DNA of 64,000 bases from Pseudopithomyces maydicus. Lineage: Eukaryota > Ascomycota > Dothideomycetes > Pleosporales > Didymosphaeriaceae. Of the stretch, positions 12,854-25,507 are shown one piece after another. Within the stretch, counting starts at the first letter, position 1; every line of letters starts with the position of its first letter. The notes below the pieces were generated by a model. That model saw only the letters and a list, made by a program, of their open reading frames with translations, ran no database searches and was not told the DNA's origin. A program made the position numbers and the translations under genes. The stretch spans positions 558,001 through 622,000 of the forward strand of contig JANTUC010000018.1 of the NCBI GenBank assembly GCA_026873275.1, in the 5' to 3' direction.

Positions 12854-14957
12854 AGTCGATGTGCCTTAACCCTGAGTCCGGAGTTGCAGAATAATCTCGG
12901 TGATGGATGCGTCGCCTGCTTGCATACTCCGCCGCGGCAACGGGGAACAAAGCTTCCAAAAGGGCAATTCGTCGACTAGGTTCAGTCTATCCAGGCTGCT
13001 GGGACTGACCGATCGCCTTGCAAAGTTTCTCGGGGTATGGCGGATGGGCGCAGGCTCAATGGGGGAGGCTGCTTAGTCGCGCGGGCTTTCGTTGCGGGCG
13101 AAGGTTCTGGGGTGACAGGCCGGCACCACTGGGCTTTGGCTGAGAGATGAAGCGTCGTCCAAGTCGCGGGGCATGACACGCAAGACTTCCAACAGCCCGC
13201 GAGACACAGGATTGCGGGCCTCTTGTCGATTCTCGAAGTAGCGCCGTCGCGGGTGTTTGGCGGGCTTCAGGGGGGTGAACCTAATTGGCACGGACGGGCA
13301 CAGCAAGAGAGAGAGATGCAGCGAGCCGGGCAGCAGCTGCAGAGGGATGCACTCGCAGTTGCAAAGAACAGCGCGCCAGGTGAGTTGTCACATTTGCTGG
13401 CACGATGGACGGGCGCGCCGACCACAGCGCCCTTATTGGCTTTAGTGTTCCCTTTGGTCGCTGTGCTATAACCGCGGTCGGGGCCGGTATAGCACCGGCT
13501 GGGATGATGCTCACAGATCCAAATGGACACGACTCAAGGCCAGGTGCTGCCAGCCGCGTGGCCGAGAGGGCGAGCTGAACGCTGGACACACGGCTGCTGC
13601 TGCTGATGCTGCAGCAGGAATCTTACAACTCGATTGCGCGCCTACTCCACAGCTGCCATGAAAAGCCCATTCCTCTGTGAGCGCCGTGTAACATACTGAA
13701 ACGTTGTTCTCCGCCTGTGCATCTCAAGCTGCAGTGCCCCTGGCGCGGTTCACCTCATACCCATGTCAGGAGCTATACCGAGTCAAGGCAGGCTCAGGGA
13801 CGACCGAGCATTCATTGATTGCGCTATCAGATTTCCTAAACGGACGCTACCTGCCTCGCCTCCTCGCCTCGCTTGCACGTCTCGTGGCAAGTGGAGTTCT
13901 GCTTACCCTCTCTACCTCGGGTAGAGCCGATAGAGCAATGAATGATCTTCTCCGTACAAAGGTGCTCCAAAACTCAGTGCAACTGCTCTGTAACTCAGTG
14001 CTTGGTCGAGCCCTGGTTGACCTCTGCAGGTCAGTGTTGAACTTTAGGGGCAAACTATGCCGTAGTTTCGCCTAGCTATACGGTGGGGGTGTGCGACTTA
14101 GGTACGCATCGATCCGCTTGAGCAGCTTGCATGACGGATGAACTCAGTTCAACCCTAGAGCCCAAATCCTCGAGACTGTACATACATGTGTGTGTAAGTA
14201 TGTGCACACATGGTCGGCAACTGGGTCAATGTTATTCGTTGAACTGCGGAGACGAAAACAACGATTGGCGATCCATTTCTCAGGCAATTGAACCACGGCC
14301 GATTCCGGCACAGCGCACCGAGTATGGTTTCGTACCCCAATTTTTACATCGCCCTTTTGCAACAACATATACGTGTCGGATGCTTCACTCAGGGCTAATT
14401 GCAGACAAGTTTTGCCGTTCTATATGCACGCTACGAATAGCGACACTTCGATCACTCTTCATTCAGAATATTGCTGTCTCGATAGAAATTGCGGGACATT
14501 TCATTACCTTGCATATTCAATCAACTGTCTCATACCATTGCACATGAATATCCTCGGTTTTGCGTACATGGCATCTGCATCTCGCAGTATTTAACGTTTA
14601 CGGGTGGCTGTTGGTTGCAGATTTTTGTAGACTAGATCTCCTTTTCAACCAAGCGATCCACGAAGATAGACACTGGCACTAATACACCAGAACCGCTTGA
14701 GCTTTGGGGGTCGAATCGCCTCCCAGATAGAAACGTGTGATTTTGATCGAGGGGCAGCATGTTCCTCAGGAAGGAATCATGGACGGCTAGCAGTGACCAA
14801 TTAAAGTCCTCGGATTGGGGTATTCAAGTGTTCACAAGTGTTGTGATTTTACACTAGGCCCGAATGGGGTAGATCAGGATCATGTCGTCGTCTTACCAGT
14901 CCATCTCCAGGACTTTTTCGGGACCCAGACATCCATCGCCGCAGCACACCAACAATC
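12854..14957. other. Divergent intergenic region between the Arf-GEF and mitochondrial IF2
   Basis: A 2.1-kb stretch with only scattered short open frames. An imperfect inverted repeat of about 20 bases (near 13809–13830 and 13930–13950, sharing CATTCATTG and CTATC) is the only structure noticed. No tRNA or transposon was recognised, so it probably holds two promoters and leaders. Confidence 0.4.
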
Positions 14958-17900
14958 ATGCGGAGATCGCGAGCGCTTCGGGTAAGTATTCTCATTACCA
15001 TTGACTGCATCAACTCGCCTTTTAACACCAATGCAGGTCTCATCGACTCGCGACATCTGTATCTTTTGCGCCACTCGTCAACTCGCCGGAGTAGATGCCC
15101 TAGGCATATTACCGAACCGTTCTCAGCGGAGACAGCTCAATTCGTCGAGCAAGACTCCTCAGTACGCTGAAGGGCTTGTATACAAGGAAGATGAGACTCC
15201 GACTCCAGCACCGAAGCGGGTTTTATCACAGGCCGAGAGGATGCAACAGTTACTTCGTGCAAAAGCCCCCGCGCCACCATCACCAACCCCGCCACCGCCT
15301 CATTCAAACCGGCTGCGAATAAATTATTCAGGTCCGCAGGGTAATGCACAAGGAAACGCGAGGACTTCCCAGCAGCACTATGCGCCATCAACGCGTTCAC
15401 ATTACCAGCAACAGCGCCAGCCATTTTCGCCACGATCACAGCACCAGGCACAAAGACAGCATGCGTCAGACAGACCGCTGATCCGAAAACCTTTCTCCAA
15501 TCCCTCTACAAATTCTTCGACTGAAAACCGATGGGCTCCGACATACCAACCTTCAGCAAGGCATCAGCCCTCTGATGGTCGCAATACCAGATTCAGCGTG
15601 AACATGAACGCACAGGCCGGACCCAGTGTCGAAACTCCCATGTTTGGAGCTGGGCAGCTGCGTCGCAGGAACGAGCCGCAGGAATTCAGCCCGCCTGCCC
15701 CTCTGTTGCAACCCACCAAGCAGACAAGGCCACAGCCTCCTAGACTCGGCCAAGCCGAGCTCGATCAGCTCCTGGGTAACAATTCCACACACCGACCACG
15801 TACACCTTTGGCCCGCGATACCAACGCTCGGAGGACTTGCATGCATTGTGGCAGCACGGTTCACAGCAGTTTCGAGTGTTCAAAGAAGCCGGTCCTTCGC
15901 CAAACAGAGTCCGCCTCTGCTTCTCAGTTAGATTACGTAAAACAAAAGGGCAATCTTTCTGCTGCCGCAAACGCATTTGCGCAGAGACAAGGCGCAAAGT
16001 TCGAAGGCGAACAGAGCACCTCTACAGGGGTAGAAGAGAGACGCCGTAATGATACTGAAAACGATAGGAGGTCCCGACGCTTTCAAGCAGAGAACAACGA
16101 ACCGGTAGAACGACGCAATCGATACGAGGAACCTATGCGTCGTAGATACCCTACCAGCGAAAGACGCCGCAGCCGTGTGATGCGAGAAGACGAATTAGAG
16201 GAGGACGAGACATTCGTTAGCAAGGCGGAGCGTAAGCGGTTACGACAGGAGGCTAAGAAGAAGGCACAGGAAGCAAAAGGTCCAGTGCCTGTCTATCTCC
16301 CGGAATACATTAGCGTCACCAATCTCGCTACACTTCTAAAAGTTCGTTTAGAAGAGTTCGTAGCAAAGTTGGAGGAGCTTGGATTCGAAGAGGTCCAGAG
16401 CGACCACATATTGAACTCTGAGCATGCGGGCTTAGTCGCTCAAGAGTACAATTTCGAGCCTATCGTACAGGCGGAGGAAGATGACGGTGACCTGCATCCA
16501 GCCCCTGCTCTATCTTCGGAAGACTATGCCAACCTCCCTGCTCGGCCTCCTGTTGTTACCATCATGGGCCACGTCGACCACGGAAAGACCACCATCTTGG
16601 ATTATTTGCGGTCTACGAGTGTCGCTGCTGGTGAATTCGGCGGCATCACTCAGCACATTGGTGCCTTCAGCGTACCTTTGTCCTCAGGAAAGAAGATTAC
16701 ATTCTTGGATACGCCTGGTCACTCCGCCTTCGAAACAATGCGCGCTCGCGGTGCCAATGTCACCGATATTGTTGTATTGGTGGTCGCAGCGGATGACTCC
16801 GTCATGCCCCAGACTGTGGAGGCCATCAAGCACGCTCAAGCAGCGAAGGTGCCTATGATTGTTGCTATCAACAAGATCGACAAGTCCCAGGCCGATCCCG
16901 ATGCTGTTAAACTCGATCTTGGCCGCCATGGCATCGAAGTGGAAGACTTCGGCGGTGACGTTCAAGCCATCTGTGTCAGTGGCAAGACCGGGCAAGGTAT
17001 CCCTGACCTTGAAGAAGCTATTACCACACTCTCCGAGATGCTTGACCACCGTGCTGATCCAGTTGCCAACGTTGAAGGTTGGGTCCTTGAGGGTACGACA
17101 AAGAAGTCCGGAAAGGTGGCTACGGTTCTCGTTCGTACTGGTACATTGCGTAGGGGCGACCTCCTCGTCGCGGGCAATACGTGGACTCGTGTCCGCAGTC
17201 TACGCAACGAAGCTGGTACAATGGTCAAGGAAGTCGGACCCGGTATGCCCGTTGAGGTAGACGGCTGGCGCGAGCAGCCTATCGCTGGTGACGAAGTCCT
17301 TCAGGCTGTCGACGAACAACATGCCCAGGCCGTGTCCGACTTGCGTAAGGAGAAGATTGAACGCGAGCAAATGGCCAAGGACATGGAAGCTATCAACGAA
17401 TCCAGACGCCAGGACGCCGAACGCCGTGAAGCCGAGGAAGCAGCTGCCACTGCGGCCAAGCAGGGTATTGAAGTTGTCGAAGATATTCCCGAGGTAGAGG
17501 CAGGCCCGGAAATCATATCCTTCATTGTCAAGGGCGACGTGTCCGGCTCCGTTGAGGCGGTCATTGATTCTATATCTGCGCTCGGCAACGGCGAAGTCGG
17601 CGCACGCATTCTCCGCCACGGAGTTGGCTCGCCCTCTGAGTTTGACGTCGAGCACGCGGCCGATGCGAAGGGCCATATTGTCAACTTCAACACGTCTGTG
17701 CCGAACAACATCATGGCCCTGGCAGAGAAGAAAGGAGTGCAGATTCTCGATTCCAACATCATCTACCGCGTCGTGGAGAACGTGAAGGCTCTGCTAGAAG
17801 AGAAGCTTGCGCCTAGAATCGTGACCAAGGTCACGGGTGAGGCGGACGTCGCGATGACATTCGAGATTGGGCTTGGCGGAAGGAAGAAGATGACCATTGC

Positions 17901-18202
17901 GGGATCGAAGGTGCGCAATGGAGAGATCAAGAAGGGCTCCAAGGCGAAGGTGTTGAGAAAGGATCAAGTTCTTCACGATGGTAAGTCTCTTACACCCCGT
18001 CTGCCACGAGTCACTCTGTGTTGGATGTTTTGCTAATTGTTGAGCAGGTGTCATTGGCTCGCTCAAGAACCAGAAGAAGGACGTGCTGAGCATGCACAAG
18101 GATACCGAATGCGGTATTGCATTCGAGGACGGCTGGTCCGAATTCAAGGTCGGTGATAAAATCCAGTGCTACGACGAGGAGAAGATCAAGCGCACCCTGT
18201 AA
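14958..18202 (+). CDS. IFM1: Mitochondrial translation initiation factor IF-2
   Basis: Exons 14958–14981, 15037–17980 and 18048–18202 join in phase to 1,040 residues. The tiny first exon (MRRSRALR) begins a basic, Arg/Ser-rich mitochondrial presequence. A long low-complexity region follows, containing a CCHC zinc knuckle (C-x2-C-x4-H-x4-C, residues ~276–289). An IF2N-like helical domain (VTNLATLLKVRLEEFVAKLEELGF) precedes the GTPase. The G motifs are GHVDHGKT (~519–526), DTPGH, NKID and SGKTGQG. Domains II, III and IV follow, ending in GDKIQCYDEEKIKRTL. The protein delivers initiator tRNA to the mitoribosome in a GTP-dependent way. All G motifs are intact. Confidence 0.96.
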
Positions 18203-18470
18203 GATACAATGTGTGGACCAGTGTGAAAGTCCACGAGTAGAGCCTCTTCTCCGCTTCCTCCGAACATGACGGAGAACGCACTTGTATATATGGAACTTGT
18301 AGAGTAGATATGTAACCGTATTGTTGAGATTGAATGCTCGCTCGCTGTTGAAATGCATCAAATACAGCGTGATCACGCAAGATGTGAATAATCGCCACTC
18401 CAAGAGGATTTTGCAATAGTCTAACTGCGTATATACATATATCTATTCTTACATTGCGCCTTTTCCAATT

Positions 18471-19444
18471 CTACTTCCGCAGCGTCACGCCTGATAAGAA
18501 TATAGGCGCAAGATGCTTGCTCAGATTCAGCCCGAACAGGCTCACGAACCAAAGGATAATTGTAACGGCGATGGGTGCAAGAAGGAGTTCGGTGTGGTGA
18601 AGGAAAGGCAACGCATTGTAGCCCAGAAAGGTGATTATGAAGTAGTAGATCAACGCTGCGAGGTAAAGCGTGTTGCTTAATGCTAGGGATATCCTGTCCT
18701 GTGTTAGCATTTCTATATTCTTGTTTCTTCTGCGCAAAGGAACAAGTTTGTGCCCTTGAGACTGTAGGGGCAACGTACCAATGATCTGTCCCGACAAGCG
18801 GCATGCACAGAAACTGTATCACGTATAAAAACACCCACGCTGGCACGAACGCTCTGATGGCGACATCCCAGCAGTATCCAAACTCTAGCTCCTCTTTCCC
18901 TCCCCGTCACCCGCACTCAAGTCATATAACCCTCGTCTCCGTCCGGGTATTATCTTGCTGTTGGGTCCGAGCAGGTACTTTATGAGGAAGAAATTTATAG
19001 TGGAGATGATGAGGGAGGATAGTAAGAAGTGCACAAAGATGAAGACGAGGGTTATCTTCAGGATCGAAGGGAAAGAGGGAGCATATGCGAGGCCCCAAGC
19101 AAGCGATGTGAGAAGCTGGAACGCAGAGAGGAGGTAAGTGAAGGAGGGGTCGGGGCGGTGGTAGGTTTTGGATGTTTGTTTCTGGGGAGCAGTCAGCACG
19201 GAAGACGCAGTGGTTGGTGGTCGGAAGAGGAACTGACGTGGTAGTATATGGAGCGGAAGACCTTCTTGGGCGCAATCATCAGGGACATCATCTCCCAGAT
19301 TGCCATCTCGAAATCCATCTGCGGGAACTTGAAGAGGCGCTTGAAGAAGCGCGGCATTCGCAGCTCGCTTCGGCGGGAGGAGGGCGTGCTGCCGAAGTTG
19401 GACGGACCGCCAGTCGGGCGCGGTAACGAGATGTGCGGATTCAT
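18471..19444 (-). CDS. GMH1: UNC-50/GMH1 family Golgi membrane protein, one frame break
   Basis: Exon 1 (19444–19238) carries the diagnostic FKFPQMDFEMAIWEM and APKKVFRSIYYH. Exon 2 (19181–18779) carries RPDPSFTYLLSAFQLLTSLAWGL, the next TM helices, then LEFGYCWDVAIRAFVPAWVFLYVIQF. Exon 3 (18693–18471) carries NTLYLAALIYYF, the conserved LGYNALPFLHHTELLL, and ends SGVTLRK. Within exon 2 the frame breaks between DLSAGDGEG and KEELEFGYC, at plus-strand C runs 18898–18905; one missing base explains it, and no intron of usable length fits. The corrected product is about 277 residues with about five TM segments, normal for the family. UNC-50 proteins reside in the Golgi and act in receptor traffic and Arf-GEF recruitment. 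A break in so conserved a gene favours an assembly error. Confidence 0.88.
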
Positions 19445-20046
19445 GGTTGCAGCAAGCTGTATGGCCGTGGCCCCAGTAGAGGTGTTTCTGCAATTGTTCG
19501 GTGCTGGAGTGTCCGGACGTGGAGGTTGGTTGCGCGCAATGCGCCTCGGGTTTGGGAAAACGGGCCCTTTTGGTCACGAGGGAATGAAATGCGGAGTACG
19601 GTCGAGTCTGGCTGGTCTTCTAGGGTCCTTTGGCCTGTGCAGTGAGGGAGGGCACACGTGTTCGGGCAATGTTGGCGTGTCCGTCGGTGACATAGGTCGA
19701 GTCTGGCATCATGGAGGCACCAGCCACACGCCAAGCCCATAGCTTCAGGAAAGCGGCGACCTAGGCTAGTCTACCTGTGCACGTCGTTGCTTTGGTGAGA
19801 GTTGGACCATCGCCAACGCCAAACAAAGACTTTACTTGCCCCGTGAACTGGTCTCATCGCCGCCCGCTCCTGCGCACACAAAGACAACGGCTGAGCTGCG
19901 CATTGGCAACAGCTCTCTGCGGAGTCCCTGCTGCGCACACGACAGCAGCTGCACAAGCTGAGCTCCAGCGCAACGCGCTACCTGCACCGTTTCCCTTGCC
20001 CCTCCCCTCCTGACCGTAGTGTGTGTGCAGTCACTGCACCTTCCGG
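19445..20046. other. Divergent promoter region of GMH1 and RNA14
   Basis: Six hundred bases between two divergent genes. The RNA14-proximal part is C-rich (CTGCACCGTTTCCCTTGCCCC then CTCCCC). No other gene is supported. Several long open frames on both strands here reflect GC-rich composition. Confidence 0.45.
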
Positions 20047-23000
20047 ATGTCCGAAATGGACGCCGCCGAGATGGCCTTCCTCGAAGCGCAGCAGCAGGAG
20101 TACGATCCCGCCGCCGACTTCTCAGTTGCGCCCGAGGAAGCCGGCCAGGACGACGACGACGACGAATATGACCCCGACAGCGCCTTTCCCGACCACCAGC
20201 AAGAGACGCGCTCGCAATCGCCAAAGTCTGCGTCTGCTGCAGCCTCTGCGACCAACACCCCGCAGCCCGCCGCCGAGAGCGCGCTCCAGCCGCCGCCCGC
20301 CGAGACGTCCGCCGCGCCGACACCGCAGAAGCAGCCACGCACGAAGGGTGGGTTCGTCGACGAAAGCGACGACGAGGATGAGGTGCCTGTCGCGAAGCCG
20401 AAGGCTGGGTCTGCGTTGCTGAATGCGACTGGAGTGTCAGAGTCTCCTCAGCGTTCCGTTACTTTGTCTCCAAACAATACACATGCACCTCAAGCTATGC
20501 CGTCAATTAGTGCACAAGACCAGGGTGTCCCTGCTGTTCAGTCTACTCAAGTCGCTGTTCCTGACACTGTATCCTCATTTGCTTCTGCTTCTGTTCCCAA
20601 TGGCGGTACGCCCGTTCCAGATGCTACTAAGACAGGTACCTCGGACAACTTGAAAGTTGCTCCATCACAGACGCCGGCGTCTGTCTCTCCAGCGCCGGCC
20701 TCTCTACCGAAGCCTCGTCTCCCTCAGGACACTGTTGGCAGGCTTGAAGACCGCATTGCTGAAGACCCCCGTGGTGATATCGAAGCGTGGTTGGGCCTCA
20801 TTGATGACCACAGCAAACGACACAAAGTTGATGAAGCACGCGCTGTATTTGAGCGCTTTTTCCAAGTCTTTCCGGCCGCTGTAAGTCGCCCATGATTTAG
20901 ACCTGCAGGATCTAACATGGCCAGTCCAAAATATGGGTGCAATACGTGAATATGGAGACAGAGCTCGAGAACTTCCATCAAGTCGAGCAGATCTTCGGCC
21001 GTTCCATTGGCAACATCCCCTCTCTTCCGCTGTATTCGTCGTATATTGATTATGTCCGCCGACGGTACCCTCTCGAGGAAGGCGAGAACCGCAAGATCAT
21101 TGTACAAGCTTATGAATTCGTGCTTCCCATGGTCGGTATCGATATCAATGCCGGAAAGTTGTGGACCGACTATATCGAAATACTCAAGTCTGGCCCTGGC
21201 ATACTTGGCGGAAGTGGCTGGCAAGACATGCAAAAGATGGACATCCTGCGTAAAGCATACCAACGCGCCATCTCCACCCCCACCAATGCGACACAAGAAA
21301 TTTGGCGCGAATATGATAGGTTCGAAATGGGATTGAACAAGACGCAGGTGAGTGACATCCATGTGGGAATCTTCTTGGTCTGTTAACAAAGAATTAGGGT
21401 CGTAAGCATCTGCAAGAGAAGTCGGCAGCGTACATGACAGCAAGGAGTGCTGTCACTGTCGCTGAAAATATCACTCGTACTATCAATCGCTCCACACTCC
21501 CCAAGCTACCGCCTGCTCCTGGTTTCGATGGTGCCGAGGAATTCTCAAAGCAAGTGCAAGCTTGGAAGAGTTGGGTCGAGTGGGAGAAGAGCGACCCGCT
21601 TGAAATCAGGGACGAGGACCGTGACACATATAACAAGCGCATTATCTATATCTACAAGAATGCTCTTGCAGAACTGCGATTTTGGCCAGAGATGTGGTTT
21701 GACGCGGCAGAGTGGTCATTTCAGAACAACTTGAGTGAAGAGGGCAACACATTCCTGAAGAGTGGCATGGAGGCAAATCCTGAGAGCTGCTTGTTGGCAT
21801 TCAAACGTTCCCATCACCTTGAGCTTCGTACGGATTTCGAAGAGGGAGATGCTGGATTGCTGGAGAAGGGCAAGGTCGTGCGTGAGCCCTTGGACACGGT
21901 GATCAATACACTGTACGACCTCATCACCAAAGTGAAGAAGCGCGAAGAGCGATCGATCGCAATGGCCAAGGAACATTTTGCCGCTCAACAAGCGGCCGAA
22001 GAAGCCGCTCGTGCTGCTTCAGCTAAGGGATCCGACGTCGACGATGAAGATGACGCGAACAGTGCAGCTGTGCAACAACAAAAGGCAAAGCAAGCAGCAT
22101 TCGACGCTCAAGTACAGGGCATCTCGACTGCCGCTGCCGCTGAGATACTCACTCTTAAGAAAACACTGACGTATGCCTGGATCGCGCTGATGCGTGCAAT
22201 GCGCCGTGTTCAAGGCAAAGGCGGTGCTAAAGGCTCCGCTGTGCCCGGATTCCGAGGCGTTTTTGGAGAAGCCCGCAAGAAGGGCAAGCTCTTGAGCGAC
22301 GCCTACGTTGCTAGCGCCCTTATCGAGCATCACTGTTACCAAGATGCGGCTGCAGGCAAGATTTTTGAGCGCGGCATGAAGCTCTTCCCTGATGACGAGA
22401 ACTTCGCGCTCGAATACATCAAGCATCTTATCAAGCTCAATGATGCTACTAGTAAGTGATTTAACTCTCATAACAACATTCGGTCGTGCTCACACTTGAC
22501 AGATGCTCGCGCTGTTTTTGAGACAGTGGTCAATCGTCTCACGCAGAAACCTGAGAACGTCCAGCGGACGAAGCCCTTGTTTCTCTTTCTTCATGACTAT
22601 GAATCTCAATTTGGAGATCTCGCTCAGATTCAGAAGCTGGAACAGCGCATGGTTACCCTTTTCCCTGAAGACCCTCAACTACACCGGTTCACTTCACGGT
22701 TCAAGACCTCCACGTTTGATCCTACAGCTGTTCGCCCGATCATCTCTCAACGCGCACAGATGCGGCCGGTCATGCCAATGAACATTATGCCTACTGTCGA
22801 AGAGCCTCAGCTAGCAGCACCGCCAATCCCTATTCCTGAGCAGCAACGTTTGCAGTCACCTGCTCCCTTCAACTCGCCGCGTCTGGGTCATTTGCTCCCT
22901 GCCACCAACTCCCCGAAGCGTCCTTTGGAAGATGCAGAGAGCGAGCAGCCACGCAAAATGATCCGTGGAGAGTCACCGCTCAAGGGAGCCGCAGGTCGTC

Positions 23001-23308
23001 GCCTAGATGCCGCCCGCCGTAACAATGCGGCCGGCGGTGGCAACACGCCTGTTTCCGGTCCCACTCCTCTTCCTAAAGGCGTCAATTTCCTTCTGGGGAT
23101 CATACCTCCAGCGCACACTTACCAAGCCACGCGTTTCCGAGCCGATGCCATGGTCAACTTACTCCGCAACGTCAACATTCCAGTTTCCAATGCTGGACAG
23201 GCTCCCGCCAATCCTATGACTCCGACAGGTCCGCCTGCCGCTCATATTGGCGCGCAATTGCAGAACATTCAGGCGCGATATGGAGGAGCACAGCCGGGAT
23301 ATCTTTGA
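20047..23308 (+). CDS. rna14: mRNA 3'-end processing protein RNA14 (CstF77 homologue)
   Basis: Exons 20047–20880, 20925–21347, 21398–22451 and 22503–23308 join in phase (introns 44–51 bp) to 1,038 residues. The acidic, disordered N-terminus (QDDDDDEYDPDSAF) is followed from about residue 230 by HAT/Suf repeats: RLEDRIAEDPRGDIEAWLGL, ARAVFERFFQVFP, KIWVQYVNMETEL, FGRSIGNIPSLPLYSSYIDYV, LWTDYIEIL and RKAYQRAISTP. Further HAT motifs run through LRFWPEMWFDAAEW and ARAVFETVVNRL. RNA14 is the scaffold of cleavage factor IA, binding RNA15 through its C-terminus; the AMVNLLRNVNIP segment may belong to this part. Start: the first ATG (MSEMDAAEMAFLEAQ), with none closer to the conserved part needed. 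The frame is intact throughout. Confidence 0.94.
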
Positions 23309-24930
23309 AGACAATGAGGTTTGTCTTTGGACTGGTCGTATCTTCTGCGATACAGCCCGTGTGCCGGTTTCTTTTCTTTAGTAGCGACAACTGGAACGAC
23401 TTGGTGTCGGTGCTTTTTCCTTTTCTCGAAGCCATATTATAATGGCGACATGGCGCCTGGTGGGTCCTTGCATCAACTGGCGTTGTTTATTTGTCCCAAT
23501 CTTGGGGTTTTCACAACATTGTATTGACAGATTGGGCATGGGTTGGCAATTGGACAGTACTGTGGTCCAGGAATTGGCATGAACGAGTCAGTGTTTGGGT
23601 TCTTATATCTTACAATGGCCCAAGTGTACGACTCGGATGCGAAGTACTGCTACTTGTAATTACATAGTGGTCAATGTATCATGATAAATCATGATTGAAT
23701 CGTTGCCAGTGCATGTGTGATAGTTGTGTGATTGCACAGTTGATGTGATCCCCTTGACGGAATGTGGTAGAGGTTATGCCTAATGTGTAGCTTTCCTCTC
23801 CATTGCATAGGCACAGAGTTAGATCCTTTGGCGCAGACAGATGTCGTGGTGTAGATTCAGGGGCTAAGTAGTGTTTAGGGGCCATAGAACGGTCTAGCGT
23901 GTCGGGTCCTCGTCTTTCTATAGCTGTACAGCACTATCCTTCTGGTTCCACATATGCTCCCGCAATAGACACATTTGATTGAAAAACCATGGCACATTGT
24001 CAAACTAGTAGCGTTTGCTGATATAGAGATCCTGTATGTTGACTCTGAGCTCCGATACGACTCTTTTGATTATTGGCGTGAGGACCTAGACAGGCGATGC
24101 CGAGTCTACAGAAGTAATTAGACGCAAAGGATTGATCATTAGGGAGCACTAAATATTGACTAGATATAAGAGAGTGAATGTAATAGATGAGAGCACGGAG
24201 AGCATGTTGGCGAGGTAATGGTCGATGGTCGGTCCCAGCACCATGGAAGGTGAAGGGCACACACCTGAGTTCCGATAGAGAGCTACAATCCTACTTCCGA
24301 AATTTCATGGTTGTTACGGGTATCTACATAGTCTTTTCTCATGCTCTCTCTGCCTCATTTACAGCCGTTCTTTTCCATCAATTTCTTCTATAGTTCGAGG
24401 TTGACAAATCTGCTGTATTACTACTATCAACAGCCGCTCAATCAAAGGACCCCTAATTGCTAGTTCCTATCATATCACTGACATTCACCGTCTTTCCTTC
24501 GGCCTGAGAGCCGGTCACGCTGCTTCAGATCTCTTTCACTTCGCGTTTGCAGCTCCCAGAGCCCTCTATTGATCTATTGACAGTCACTCCGTTTGTGCCT
24601 GCATGTGGAGTCCTCGGCGCTACTCTCACTCTTCTATTTTACCAGTGAGGGACGATTGTTCCTCTCTCTCACACCTTCACCTACGCTAGTGGTAGTACGC
24701 CCTCTTGTCCCTATATATATCTACTACTCAGGCTTTGACTTCTTCTTCATCTCTTCACACTCTCAACAATCATATACTCCGACCTTTGCCTCTGACAAGG
24801 CCTCTACTCCGACAACTATCTTCTACTCTGCCTCGATACATCACCACTACCTCAACATCAGCTCCATAGTTCCACCGACAACTCAAGTGCCAATCATCAT
24901 CGAGCTCTAGTGAAGCTCACCATCATCAGG

Positions 24931-25262
24931 GTAAGTTCTTAACGGTTCCACCTTCCTCACGCGACCTCACAAGTGCTCTTTCCTTACATGCAATGCGCTA
25001 AGCCCGACTTTGGGTCGCGGTTGCCACGGTTATTACACACGCGTTCGCCCGTTTGTTTTGAATACCTAAATTTCACCTGCCCTTTTTCTACCTTCTTCCT
25101 TTCACATCACCGCTCTGCAACTCTTTCAACACATCTGGAACCTTTCTGTACGTTTCCTTTGGGCTCCATGCTTAGCCAATAGTTGGATTTTGATCATTGT
25201 CTATCGCGCGATCTCATAGGTTGCATGGTCAGCTTTTGAAGTAACTCTCTGACATTTTTCAG
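24931..25262 (+). other. Probable first 5'-UTR intron of the Argonaute gene
   Basis: The donor CATCAGG|GTAAGT is at 24931. The acceptor region CTGACATTTTTCAG (with a CTGAC branch-like string) ends at 25262. Length is 332 bp, long for this genome. There is no open frame in phase on either side, so it would lie in the untranslated leader. Confidence 0.5.
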
Positions 25263-25330
25263 CACGTTCAGCCTCGATCGCGGTCGTCGCTGGCTCTCAG
25301 GCTCTTAGCATACCCTTGCAAGGTCATCAG

Positions 25331-25499
25331 GTACGTGCCGTCACGATCCAGGCCCAAACGCCGGTCTCTCTCGATTTTGGTATAGTCGCCACGCGGATTT
25401 CGTTTCCGTGGGTGTCACGGCGCCCATACGTACCGAATCTATTGAGGCGGTGATGCTTTATCTGTTTGCCCTTAAGAGACCTACTGACATGTTGCATAG
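25331..25499 (+). other. Probable second 5'-UTR intron of the Argonaute gene
   Basis: The donor CATCAG|GTACGT is at 25331. The branch site CTACTGAC and acceptor GCATAG end at 25499, only 8 bases before the ATG at 25508. Its exon-side donor context nearly repeats that of the intron at 24931. Confidence 0.5.
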
Positions 25500-25507
25500 A
25501 AGCCATC

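Larger units (their letters stand above)
23309..25507. other. RNA14 3' region and long Argonaute promoter and leader
   Basis: A 2.2-kb stretch. The first ~1 kb has no coding cues. From about 24,400 it becomes a T/C-rich leader (CTCTCAC, TCTTCTTCATC), typical of a strongly expressed fungal 5' UTR, with TATATATATC at about 24,711. Two introns in this leader are listed separately. No other gene is supported. Confidence 0.45.

Noticed and set aside
13704..14075. 123-codon frame in the Arf-GEF/IF2 intergenic region
   Set aside because: Leu/Ser/Ala-rich chance frame without homology cues. The nearby imperfect inverted repeat is too weak to call an element.
18885..18912. Intron instead of a frameshift in the UNC-50 gene
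   Set aside because: The only GT…AG span that restores the frame is about 26 bases, too short to splice.
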